From the NCBI GenBank assembly GCA_019419955.1, contig JAHZIB010000013.1, positions 1 to 37,377 of the forward strand: DNA of 37,377 bases, read 5' to 3'. Position numbers and translations under genes: made by a program. Source of the stretch: Clostridiales bacterium. Lineage in GTDB: Bacteria; Bacillota; Clostridia; TANB77; CAG-508. Positions 17,301 through 24,428 of this stretch are shown piece by piece. The first letter of the stretch is position 1; every line of letters starts with the position of its first letter. The notes beneath the pieces are model-generated. The model worked only from the letters and a program-made list of their open reading frames with translations, ran no database searches and was not told the origin of the DNA.

Positions 17301-20300
17301 TTGTCATTTAATGTAAAGTTTACTTTTATTTTATTTTTATCAATTGTGTCTTCATTATAAGCAAAGTTTGTAATAGTAGGCTCATCTTTTAATATTTCTA
17401 CTTCGATTTTTGTTTCGTTTTCAGTTTCTAATTCTACATGGTTACTTAAAATTAATTTTTCTATGTTAATTTCTTGTTTCCCACTTGCTTCATACCCTGG
17501 TAAGGTAACTTTGTATTTACTTGTTCCAACCTTTGTTAGTTCATAATTTTGTCCATTTATAATTACATTTTCAGGTACAAATTTTGATGCATTTGTACTA
17601 GAAAAACTTAAAATAATTTCTTCATTTTTATTAAAATAAATTGTTTCTTCATCTTTGTTTTCTGTTTTTAAATTATCTATTTGTAATTGATAATCATGTA
17701 TTAATATAACTGGTATCTCTTCAATTAACTTATCTTTTTGAATATGTTCTTCTGTTTGTGTATATCTATTATATGTAACTAGAACTTTCGCTGTATATGA
17801 GACACTTTCTTGTACATTGTCAAAAGTAACTGTTCCTATTCCATTTTCATCTTTTACAATTTCTTTTTCTTCCACTACTTGGTCTTTATTTACTAATTGT
17901 ACTTTTCCGCTAATATAACTATTATCTACGTCATTTACTGTAAAAGAAATAGTTACCTCATGATTTCCTACACTATCTTCTTGTTTTATGTCACTAATTG
18001 TTGGAATATCTTTTAAAACATTAACTTGTAATGTATTTGTTACATCTACTTCTGTTTCATCTTCAAATATAACTTTTGTAGTTTCAAGGTTTAGTAGTTT
18101 TGGTATGTTTCCTGTTTCAACTGTGATTTTGTAGTTTCCATCAGACAATTTTGTTGCTACATAATTTACATCATTTACACGAATCTTTTGTATAGTTTGC
18201 TCACTATTTGTTTCTATTTTATATGTAATATTTACTGTTTCATTTTTTTCAACTTCTGTTTTGTTTATTTCTGCTTGTTTAATATTAGCATATATCATTG
18301 CTGGTACTTCTTCTTCTAATAGCACTTTATTTTCTGCCACTTCTGTATCTGTTATCTTATAGCTTGCAATAACTTGTACTATATATTTTGTTGTTTCTTT
18401 TGTCTTTAATGTTGTTTCTATTGTTCCATTTATAATTTCGTCTAGGCTTAAATCTTTGCTTTCAATTACATTGTTTTTGCTATCATAAATTACAACTTTT
18501 GCATTTTGAATAGCATTTCCTTCATCTAAAATATTAAATTTAATTTTAATATTTTTATTTTCTAAATCTTCTTTTGCTTCAAAATTAGTAATACTCGGTT
18601 TCTTTTCTTCTATTCTAACTTGTACGTTATTATTTTTTTCTAATGTAAATTCTTTTCCATTTCCAAGTTTTACTTTTTCTATTGTTATTGTCTGATTTCC
18701 AAGTGCTTCCATTCCATTTATTGTTGCAATATAATGACCATTTTTTTCTGTGACTCCATATTCTTTTCCATTAATTGTTACTATACTAGGTTTATATGTA
18801 TTATCTTTATTTTCTTCAAATGCTGCATTTGTACTATCAAATGAAACTTGTATTTGTTCTCCTCTTGTAAATGTTGTACTCTCTTTGTCAGCTTTTAATG
18901 TCTTAATATTAGATATTTTAAATTTGTAATCCAAATTTACTGTAAACTCTTTTGAGTAAACAATTATTTCTCCCTGATGCTCATTTCCTGGCAATTGCTC
19001 TGATGCTAAATTATAGTTTACTTTTATTTCTACTATATATGTTTTTCCATCTTCTACTGGTATTTCTTGTTTATTATTTCCTGCACTTATAAGTGTTTCG
19101 AAAATTGGTGTTCTATTTTCTTCTGTTTTTTCATAAACTGTAAATTGTGCAGATTCAATACTATTTTCTGCATCTATTAAATCAAAGCTAACATTTGCTT
19201 TTCCTTTAAATGTCTCCTCAAGCTTATAGCTTTTTTCATCTATAAATGGTTTATCTTTTAATATACTTATAGAAAAACTATAGTCTATTTTTACTTCTTC
19301 ATTTGTAGAAAGTATTGCTTTTGAAAATTTAAAGTCTTTTTTCTCTACTTTATTTCCTACATTTAATTTAAATTTATATTCATTTCCATTTGACTTTTTC
19401 ACTTCATATTCTGCATCATTTACAATAACTTTTTTAATTGATACATCTTCATAATTAATTTTAGCTATAAATGATACTTCTATATCTTCATTTTTATTTG
19501 GATAATAATTATCTGTACTAATATTTTCTAATTCTACAATGTATTTTCTTTTGTTCTCTATTTTTTTGATTAAAAGTGTCAAATCTGTTACTGTTATTTT
19601 CTTGTCATCATTTAAATCTGCATTTTCCAATTTATCGATTGGTAAATTTTCAAGTCCTATTAAATGTTTTTGCACTAATTCCACATCTGAATAGTCAATT
19701 AATCCATCATCATTTAATTCACCTTTTTGAACTATTTCTTTAACTACTGCATATGTAGTTCCTGCTATTTGTGCAGTAACAGCAAAAATTAAAAACATTC
19801 CTATTATTTTTTTATTTTTAATCTTTATTTTTTTATCCAATTTTTTATATTTTATAAGTGAATAAATTGCAATTACTAATAATACCTCTATTATAATTAA
19901 AATAATTGTTTGAGAAATTCCTAATCCTGTTTGTGGCAAAACAGTTGGTGATTCTCCTGAATCTTGATTTCCATTTTGTCCTCCATTAGGTTTATTAGTG
20001 TCTCCTGAGTTATCTCCTGTTCCAGAATTATTATTGTCATCGTTATTATTACCATCATCATCATCATCATTATTATTGTTATTATCTGGTTCTGGAATAT
20101 TTTCTTCTTCTTGAATAACTTTAATATTGATATCTAAGTTATTAATTTCTATATCTTCTTTTCCTTCAGAAGTTGTTTGATTTTTAATTATTATATTTGA
20201 ATTTCCTGCTTTTGCATCTTTCTTTACTGTTAAGTCAATTTGTAAAAATTCCTCTGGTTCTGTTACTCCTGATTTCTTTATTACAACAAATTCATTATTT

Positions 20301-20596
20301 TCTTTATTGTATTGTAAACTTGTCCAATCATTTTTTACGTTAAAATTTTTTGCTTCTAATTCGTAAAAAACGTTTTTGTCATATTGAATTTGACCTTTAT
20401 ATGCATAAAGTCCATCTTCAATTTTTTGAAAATTATTTAGTTTTAAGTTAAGGGTTATTCCTTCTTCTTCCTTTGCTTGTACTTCTTGTTTTGTTGCTCC
20501 TATTTCTGTTTGTACATTTGCTGCAAATACAGTGTTTGCAGTAAATAAAATTGTAATCATTATTAATATAGTGATACATAATTTTTTTAGTTTCAT
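11315..20596 (-). CDS. Giant M26-family (IgA1 protease/ZmpB-like) surface metallopeptidase with cohesin, internal LPQTG and dockerin
   Basis: 3093 residues. Signal peptide 1-25; cohesin-like beta domain about 28-162; low-complexity Asn/Asp/Gly linker 170-215; LPQTG at 220-224; hydrophobic helix 229-248; basic loop 249-263; second hydrophobic helix 264-283 ending TTYA, like a new signal peptide; dockerin-type pair of calcium loops about 291-345 (NDDGLIDYSDVE, NDDKKITVTDLT). About four tandem Ig-like unit pairs fill 350-1250. A GLUG-rich M26 N-terminal-type beta-helix covers about 1265-1560, the catalytic region about 1600-2330 with HETGH at 2080-2084, and two further GLUG-type beta-helices about 2400-2720 and 2745-3093. 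M26 enzymes cut host glycoproteins such as IgA1. In streptococcal members LPXTG is also N-terminal, before two helices. AGGAGAG precedes the ATG. The target is unknown. Confidence 0.88.
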   Translation of the reverse strand: MKLKKLCITILIMITILFTANTVFAANVQTEIGATKQEVQAKEEEGITLNLKLNNFQKIEDGLYAYKGQIQYDKNVFYELEAKNFNVKNDWTSLQYNKENNEFVVIKKSGVTEPEEFLQIDLTVKKDAKAGNSNIIIKNQTTSEGKEDIEINNLDINIKVIQEEENIPEPDNNNNNDDDDDGNNNDDNNNSGTGDNSGDTNKPNGGQNGNQDSGESPTVLPQTGLGISQTIILIIIEVLLVIAIYSLIKYKKLDKKIKIKNKKIIGMFLIFAVTAQIAGTTYAVVKEIVQKGELNDDGLIDYSDVELVQKHLIGLENLPIDKLENADLNDDKKITVTDLTLLIKKIENKRKYIVELENISTDNYYPNKNEDIEVSFIAKINYEDVSIKKVIVNDAEYEVKKSNGNEYKFKLNVGNKVEKKDFKFSKAILSTNEEVKIDYSFSISILKDKPFIDEKSYKLEETFKGKANVSFDLIDAENSIESAQFTVYEKTEENRTPIFETLISAGNNKQEIPVEDGKTYIVEIKVNYNLASEQLPGNEHQGEIIVYSKEFTVNLDYKFKISNIKTLKADKESTTFTRGEQIQVSFDSTNAAFEENKDNTYKPSIVTINGKEYGVTEKNGHYIATINGMEALGNQTITIEKVKLGNGKEFTLEKNNNVQVRIEEKKPSITNFEAKEDLENKNIKIKFNILDEGNAIQNAKVVIYDSKNNVIESKDLSLDEIINGTIETTLKTKETTKYIVQVIASYKITDTEVAENKVLLEEEVPAMIYANIKQAEINKTEVEKNETVNITYKIETNSEQTIQKIRVNDVNYVATKLSDGNYKITVETGNIPKLLNLETTKVIFEDETEVDVTNTLQVNVLKDIPTISDIKQEDSVGNHEVTISFTVNDVDNSYISGKVQLVNKDQVVEEKEIVKDENGIGTVTFDNVQESVSYTAKVLVTYNRYTQTEEHIQKDKLIEEIPVILIHDYQLQIDNLKTENKDEETIYFNKNEEIILSFSSTNASKFVPENVIINGQNYELTKVGTSKYKVTLPGYEASGKQEINIEKLILSNHVELETENETKIEVEILKDEPTITNFAYNEDTIDKNKIKVNFTLNDNEQTLVNGKIIITDNNKNKVKEQDLQANNNEIVFDKTDSEYYYIKVIADYNLGTDDNNLHTAQVLLDEEMEFTIRKIEMKDILDVYLYRKNGDKVEEVSSIDINELDKKDNFLVKVEMKDLPSFYASLKGYRVENNELKLELEYDNVTQYENDMKQDKLEVVYGTVENNKATNNSFSSLIAQMKANQTGTFNLTRDYDASSFAGDNRSLVGADITFKGTINGNGHKIYNLSKPIFDYVKGATIKDLVLENIYLSNTDGTTGRGALANEVGEGTTISNVHIKNMTITTSRMFSWYGGITGKLTGSTINECSVTNLTITGPHNEAVKEIGGITGYINYSTIENCYVVGTLAGNTSIGGIVGTVEKYVNDTSYIKNCIAKVDIQANSGPSGSGGIIGFTRNKNQISLKQNISLATGRNAYKLYGVDATTDMINKNYVIEESTLTDNDNFNINKISKNDFNEEFCKKEAKFDTSIWNLDNCSYDKLPTLKNADPNNQKEEEKVSEYYIPYKARLEKMTEYDKNKEILYSNLYKLMPFYDAKYLVLDGTKISDEDVLNEKAIKEIIPYDNNGNFVAALTKENYNNIDYIKIIFDDDTTKKYTLEFKDTYGNIANYNINEININYSFDKYIIKQNATIITELSNYIQNLEYEKDLKGMVSLDRGHQAYQEHFDEVIRKKENATNFVYNYLSNVNGLSVSTENDILNTIIGNKLLNGNELKRILFAYNYYSRFYGINMDGAKLSDIMLFKGGLYRENTKANNLVSEFWNSTWKNSHVNYQFYRDTLAPRFGISDLGDFIDYNIKVLTDYDDSNEWFKDNFKGLLVEAPAKGHENEIDYRAWTQLKKRSNYILALLTLPENAGYMVSTPTVFFVGSQRVYITDPEDKTQKQELLSKMENFANQVSKFYGTAGGFIESSYFNNVCDIAIDTRFLPGLGEQFIGKTNDVFHENFNEILNEWSMIGGVGAYAGSQRIYFVTNHALNSYSAWTHETGHNQTARIFFKNSGFRPIGGGASADGITGSEDYTDGNTSQGFGDGDVNFNLGTNYSKDKLITTNLTPDRIDTTEEIESYYKKMFEAIDFLDYAEAKAFLKLTPEEQSKVAVQIYYPNAPGDYSTVGWKTLSKEDFENMKLKTIDDLWNNQITIKPGVVGNTTQTGQGDYGSEGMYIRRWYQPYNENGRTHTYGFKYTAWQMLGISGYDGGYITYYSGRSRDDLDAIRKVTKDSTMTWQKFKQDRYKLMQDSWNQIPYLNANELVEDYVQALKTDAQNSDRNVTNSTNIRRINYHYLKRVTDDFRQEVLNNDNSFEKVHIKTAEEFKQKIKENPFGNYVLDNDINLSTLVGENAIIDGYFMGKLDGQGHKLTDNRMPVFENLRFADVSNLNIENSEIEANSEDIGSLAKKAEYSKIKNVLGKNINITSTNKQTGGLFGSVTNSYAENVHITESTVSGDSRVGVFAGYINQTQIQESTANGKATSKGSATGVLVGEVQNKSSIQNCYVIGEAKGNQNIGGFAGYVNESSIINCFSNAMASGNAGIASFVGQTLNDSIIKNNITLTNQLTGYKFDGRTANNKFTNFSNNYENEGNIGTSTLTRNIDFTGKISVAKESNVEKASFYTETLNWSDTIWDFSQVQNSGLPKLKNLDPNEGMTIILKETINSEEEFIEKLSARPDGEYTINKDLDFSNKEYNVGSVLIPGVFFGKIEGNGHTIKNLTNATVFEQFNGEVSNLNMDNFQHGVVWMKPPYEQYISTSELDTTQSNVAAFAKKSCNAKFYNMKFNKIIVIGSNNIASVTANDENSTFEKINITEALILAKNTKQANNASTFISEKTGGSIKNCYVQGEIHIYFGKNNGAVIGLSHGDVTIENVVSNIIGKGNDTATAKTGGLFIGKIDGKTIINNSVSIGKSLMNPVNKFATISNEKNIEFITNCYENADENGISNSNDKNIKAVSKNELLSKEFYINVLHFDESIWNLDNIHERTYSESSYPHSSNPTKFPTIIDFGGIK

Positions 20597-20637
20597 TATT
20601 TTGCTCTCCTTTTTTCTCTTTTATTACTGACTAATAT

Positions 20638-20643
20638 ATTATA
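20638..20643 (-). promoter_or_regulatory. Possible -10 box of the M26 gene
   Basis: A perfect TATAAT reads towards the M26 gene about 40 bases before its ATG. No good -35 box lies at 17-base spacing. A TTGTCA stands further upstream near 20697. The assignment is tentative. Confidence 0.35.
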
Positions 20644-20710
20644 ACATTTAATTTATTTTCTTTCTATATTTTTTATATTAAATATTTTTAAATTGACAAC
20701 ATTATGGTAC

Positions 20711-20863
20711 TTATTCAACTGTTCCTCCATCTTTTTTTAATTGCTCTAACATTATTTGTATATTTTTCTTTACATCAGTGAAAATAACCCTTTTGCCAAT
20801 TTCTTGAACTATATCAAAATATTCACCTTTTATATGATATACATATCCTTTTTTTACTTCCAT
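20711..20863 (-). CDS. Small protein (50 residues), unknown
   Basis: The ORF starts at 20863 with GGAGGA four bases upstream and reads MEVKKGYVYHIKGEYFDIVQ onwards to KKDGGTVE. The N-terminus, with its aromatic beta-strand-like KGYVYHIKGEYFDIV, looks like the start of a larger folded protein, followed by a helix. It could be a truncated gene or a genuine small protein. It lies 114 bases upstream of the M26 gene in the same direction and behind a terminator-like hairpin, so the two may be co-transcribed. No function is proposed. Confidence 0.5.
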   Translation of the reverse strand: MEVKKGYVYHIKGEYFDIVQEIGKRVIFTDVKKNIQIMLEQLKKDGGTVE

Positions 20864-20880
20864 TATTCCTCCATTTTGTA

Positions 20881-20910
20881 AAAAATAAAACCTTCATCTT
20901 GCAATGAAGG
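20881..20910 (-). terminator. Terminator-like hairpin upstream of the small ORF
   Basis: CCTTCA (20891-20896) pairs with TGAAGG (20905-20910). On the minus strand it is followed by TTTTATTTTT. It separates the adhE-side remnants from the small ORF at 20711 and could also act as an attenuator for it. To its right, 20911-21102 is AT-rich with nothing recognisable. Confidence 0.55.
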
Positions 20911-21102
20911 GATAATATTTTCATTTGGAATAACTTATTAGTCGCACTACCCAAGAGCGATACATATTTTCTTACTATTATTATATGACAAATTAAAGAA
21001 TAAGTAAATAATTATAGTTAATTTTATTATATGCCTTTTTCATTTTTTAACCTTCTTTTTTACTAATGAATTTTTAACACATTTTACTTCAAAATTCAAC
21101 AT

Positions 21103-21396
21103 TTATTCAAATTCTTCTTCATCTTCAAAAACAAATTCTGCATAATGTTCAAGTTTGTCTAATGTTTCTTGCAATCTATCTACCTTTTGTATTTTCTTTG
21201 TCTTTGTATTCATCATATTGCATATATACAAATTCCAAATCTATAAATAATTTATTAAATAACTTTCCTTCTTCTTTTTCATTATAAGCAAATATTGTTA
21301 ATCCATAAGCATCAGGTAATAATTTCGAAAGTTTTTCTGTTTCTTCTGTTGAATATCCTTTTATTAGAAACTGACTTAATTCGAAGGTTTTGGTTT
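21103..21396 (-). pseudogene. Remnant of a gene directly downstream of adhE
   Basis: Two overlapping open stretches are seen. The first, ending at a TAG at 21176-21178, has protein-like composition (FELSQFLIKGYSTEETEKLS... then LPDAYGLTIFAYNEKE) but no start codon: its frame opens at a stop inside the adhE tail. The second (21213-21103, 36 residues, MNTKTKKIQK... to EDEEEFE) is in another frame and has no ribosome binding site. The simplest reading is a small gene that lost its 5' end and took a frameshift. The family was not recognised, and a chance ORF pair is possible. Confidence 0.4.
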
Positions 21397-24000
21397 TTAA
21401 TTGCCGTAATAGCTATCTATTAATATTTGTTTTAGCTCACTAACGAGTGGTACTCTTGGATTTGCTGTTGTACATTGGTCTTCAAATGCTCTATCTGCAA
21501 GTACATCTACCTTTGACATAAATTCTTCCTCGTTTATGCCTGCCTCTTTAAAACTTTTTTCTATTCCTAGGTCTGCATTTAATTTCTTGATTTCCTCTAT
21601 TAAAGAGTTTACGCCTTCCTCATTGGTATATGCTGGAAAGTACATTCTCCTTGATAAATCTGCATATTTTTTGTCTGCTATAAAGTATTCATATTTTGGA
21701 AATGATACAAATTTTGTTGGTTTACTACTATTATATCTTATAACATATGGAAGTAATATTGCATTTATTCTTCCATGAGCCATATGGAATTCTGCCCCTA
21801 TTTTATGTGCAAGTGAATGGTTTATTCCTAAAAATGCATTTGTAAATGCCATTCCTGCTATTGTGCTTGCATTATGCATATGTTCTCTTGCTTCTTTATT
21901 ATCTCCATTATTATATGCCTCTCTTAAGTTTTTAAAAACAAGTTCCACTGCTTTTTCTGCTAAACCATCTGTATAGTCTGATGCCATGTTTGAAACATAT
22001 GCTTCTATTGCATGTGTTAATACATCCATTCCCGTATCAGCAGTAATTTTTTTTGGTAAACTCATTACTAAGTCTGGGTCCACTATTGCAACATCTGGTG
22101 TTAATTCATAATCAGCTAATGGGTATTTCTTGTTTTGTTTTTTGTCTGTTAAGACTGCAAAAGATGTAACCTCTGAACCAGTCCCTGAAGTTGTAGGTAT
22201 TGCAACAAATTTTGCCTTTTCTCCAAGTTTTGGAAACTTATACGTACGTTTTCTAATGTCCATAAATTTTAATTTTAATCCTTCAACATCTGCATCTGGA
22301 TGTTCATAAAATAGCCACATTCCTTTTGCTGCATCTATTGGACTTCCTCCACCAACTGCAATAATAACATCTGGATTAAACTCATTCATCATTCGTATTC
22401 CTTTATTTATTGTTTCAAATGAAGGGTCTGATTCTACATCAGAAAAAATTTCTGAATGTACATATTCATGCCTTTTCCTCAAATGGTACAATATCTTATC
22501 TACATATCCCAATTCTATCATTGATTGGTCTGTCACTATAAAGGCTCTTGTTATATCTGGCATTTTTTCTAAATAGGCAATTGAGCCTGCTTCAAAATAT
22601 ATTTTTTCTGGAACTTTAAACCACTGCATATTTACTCTCCTATCTGCAACCCTTTTTATATTTATTAAATTTACAGATGATACATTTGCTGTTGTTGAAT
22701 TTCCACCAAAGGTTCCACAGCCCAAAGTAAGTGATGGCATATTTGTGTTGTAAATGTCACCAATTGCTCCATGTGTTGATGGAGAATTCACAATTATTCT
22801 ACCTACTTTTACTCTTTGTGAGAACTTCAGTATTGTATCTTTATCTTCTGAATGAATTACTGCAGAATGCCCAAGTCCTCCAAATTCTATTAATTTCTCT
22901 GCCAAACTAATTCCTTCTTCTGAATTGTCAACAACATAATATGCAAGTACTGGACTTAGCTTTTCTTTTGAAAATGGATATTCAATACCCACACCATTTT
23001 CCTTCAATACTAAAACCTTTGTATCTTTTGGGACTTCAATTCCTGCTTCTCCTGCTATTTTATATGGACTTTGCCCAACTATTGCTGAATTCAAAGCTTC
23101 GTCCTTTTCTTTTATAAACATTGTGTTACGTAAAGCTTGTGTCTGTTCATCTGATAAAAAGTAGCATCCCGCTTCCCTCATTAACTTCTCAAACTCGTCT
23201 TTAATCTCTCTATCAACAATCACAGATTGTTCTGAAGCACAAATCATTCCATTATCAAATGATTTAGACATAACCAAATCATTAACAGAAGTTCTTAATT
23301 TTGCAGTTTTATCTATATAGCATGGAACATTTCCAGGTCCAACTCCTAAAGCTGGTTTGCCACATGAATATGCAGCCTTTACCATCCCTGTTCCTCCTGT
23401 TGCCAGTATTAAATTCACATCTGGATGATGCATAAGCATATTAGTAGCCGTTACCGATGGTTCTTCTATCCATAAAATGCAATTTTCTGGTGCCCCTGCT
23501 GAAACAGCTGCATCCCTTAATAATTTTGCCGCTTCTACACTACACTTTTGTGCAGATGGGTGAAATCCAAAAACTATTACATTTCTTGTTTTAGCAGAAA
23601 TAATAGACTTAAACATTGTTGTTGAAGTTGGATTTGTAACAGGTGTAACACCTGCAATTATGCCTATTGGCTCTGCAATTTCCACATAACCTTCTTCCTC
23701 GTTTTCCGATATAACCCCAACTGTTTTATCATACTTTATGCTATGATAAATATACTCAGTTGCAAACATATTTTTAGTTATTTTATCCTCATATATTCCC
23801 CTTCCAGTTTCTTCCACTGCCATCTTGGCAAGTTCCATATGATGCTCTAATCCTGCCATAGACATAGTCTTTACAATTCTGTCAACATCTTCCTGATTTA
23901 ATTTCATATATTCTTCAGATGCCCTTTTAGCTTTTTCAATCAAGTCATTTATCATTTGCTCAATTTTAGCTTTCTCTTCTTCACTAATTTCTCTTCCCAT
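21397..24000 (-). CDS. adhE: Bifunctional acetaldehyde-CoA/alcohol dehydrogenase
   Basis: This 867-residue enzyme reduces acetyl-CoA to acetaldehyde and then to ethanol, using NADH at both steps and regenerating NAD+ during fermentation. The N-terminal CoA-acylating aldehyde dehydrogenase half has its catalytic Cys254 in FDNGMICASEQ. The linker leads into an iron-dependent alcohol dehydrogenase half with the GGGSP nucleotide site at 550-554 and metal-site histidines in HSLAH (728-732) and HMAH (739-742). AdhE proteins polymerise into spirosomes. The length is normal. AAAGGAGG precedes the ATG, and a good promoter lies 35-63 bases upstream. It is transcribed alone and indicates mixed-acid or ethanol fermentation in an anaerobe. 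Confidence 0.97.
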   Translation of the reverse strand: MGREISEEEKAKIEQMINDLIEKAKRASEEYMKLNQEDVDRIVKTMSMAGLEHHMELAKMAVEETGRGIYEDKITKNMFATEYIYHSIKYDKTVGVISENEEEGYVEIAEPIGIIAGVTPVTNPTSTTMFKSIISAKTRNVIVFGFHPSAQKCSVEAAKLLRDAAVSAGAPENCILWIEEPSVTATNMLMHHPDVNLILATGGTGMVKAAYSCGKPALGVGPGNVPCYIDKTAKLRTSVNDLVMSKSFDNGMICASEQSVIVDREIKDEFEKLMREAGCYFLSDEQTQALRNTMFIKEKDEALNSAIVGQSPYKIAGEAGIEVPKDTKVLVLKENGVGIEYPFSKEKLSPVLAYYVVDNSEEGISLAEKLIEFGGLGHSAVIHSEDKDTILKFSQRVKVGRIIVNSPSTHGAIGDIYNTNMPSLTLGCGTFGGNSTTANVSSVNLINIKRVADRRVNMQWFKVPEKIYFEAGSIAYLEKMPDITRAFIVTDQSMIELGYVDKILYHLRKRHEYVHSEIFSDVESDPSFETINKGIRMMNEFNPDVIIAVGGGSPIDAAKGMWLFYEHPDADVEGLKLKFMDIRKRTYKFPKLGEKAKFVAIPTTSGTGSEVTSFAVLTDKKQNKKYPLADYELTPDVAIVDPDLVMSLPKKITADTGMDVLTHAIEAYVSNMASDYTDGLAEKAVELVFKNLREAYNNGDNKEAREHMHNASTIAGMAFTNAFLGINHSLAHKIGAEFHMAHGRINAILLPYVIRYNSSKPTKFVSFPKYEYFIADKKYADLSRRMYFPAYTNEEGVNSLIEEIKKLNADLGIEKSFKEAGINEEEFMSKVDVLADRAFEDQCTTANPRVPLVSELKQILIDSYYGN

Positions 24001-24034
24001 TCAAATCCTCCTTTTTCCTTTGCTTTTCAAGCAT

Positions 24035-24063
24035 ATGATATATAATCTAGTTAATAATGTCAA
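24035..24063 (-). promoter_or_regulatory. Sigma-A-type promoter of adhE
   Basis: On the minus strand TTGACA (24063-24058) and TATCAT (24040-24035) are 17 bases apart. The spacer contains TTATTAACTAG, which includes only half of a Rex-like palindrome, so redox control by Rex is possible but not shown. Confidence 0.65.
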
Positions 24064-24115
24064 GTGTAATCCCTCTTATTTTATTCATTTTTTCATATTA
24101 TATGCAAAATCCTTA

Positions 24116-24172
24116 ACTTGCAAATTAGGGACACTTCTTTTCTTATAAATTTTTGCATAATAGAGACTTTTT
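24116..24172 (-). repeat. Dispersed ~57-bp repeat with GTGTCCCTAATTTGCAAG, copy 1
   Basis: On the minus strand this stretch runs from AAAAGTCTCTATTATGC to GTGTCCCTAATTTGCAAG and is nearly identical to 30568-30627 on the plus strand. Only short fragments of a third copy are recognisable near 29226-29247. Here it lies upstream of the adhE promoter. Confidence 0.65.
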
Positions 24173-24190
24173 CAAATTAGTATTTCTCAC

Positions 24191-24223
24191 AAAAAAACTA
24201 GCCCCCCAATGTAGTGCTAGTTT
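24191..24223 (-). terminator. Terminator after the interrupted small gene
   Basis: AAACTAGC pairs with GCTAGTTT (24195-24202 with 24216-24223). On the minus strand a run of seven T follows. It ends the deaminase/small-gene transcript. Confidence 0.8.
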
Positions 24224-24229
24224 AAACTC

Positions 24230-24427
24230 CTACTCCAATTTCTTGGCAACTAGGATTGCTAGGACTCTAGTGTCATTTTTCTTCATAATCTAGTCAATGA
24301 TTTCTACTGCATAAATTCCTCCATGCCCCATATGAAGTTCTTCTTCAAGTTTACGCCTCTCTTTATAAAAATTGTTGTACAGATTAAATATGCTTAATAT
24401 ACCATCAATAAAATTAATCTGTTTCAT
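24230..24427 (-). pseudogene. Small gene interrupted by one in-frame TAG
   Basis: A 66-codon frame starts with an ATG one base after the deaminase stop codon and runs to a TAG at 24230-24232, broken only by a TAG at codon 46 (24292-24290). Before it stand 45 residues (MKQINFIDGI... KLEEELHMGHGGIYAVEIID); after it 19 (IMKKNDTRVLAILVAKKLE). Both halves have protein-like composition, and a terminator follows directly, so the original gene probably spanned both. It shares a transcript with the deaminase. Likely a recent nonsense mutation, or a deliberately short product. The family is not recognised. Confidence 0.5.
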
Positions 24428-24428
24428 G

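Noticed and set aside
24041..24057. Rex operator before adhE
   Set aside because: Only one half resembling TTAAC is present; the TTGTTAA-N4-TTAACAA palindrome is not complete.
24230..24427. Stop-codon recoding (TAG as an amino acid)
   Set aside because: One interrupted gene is not enough, and TAG also serves as an ordinary stop here, including at the end of the same frame.
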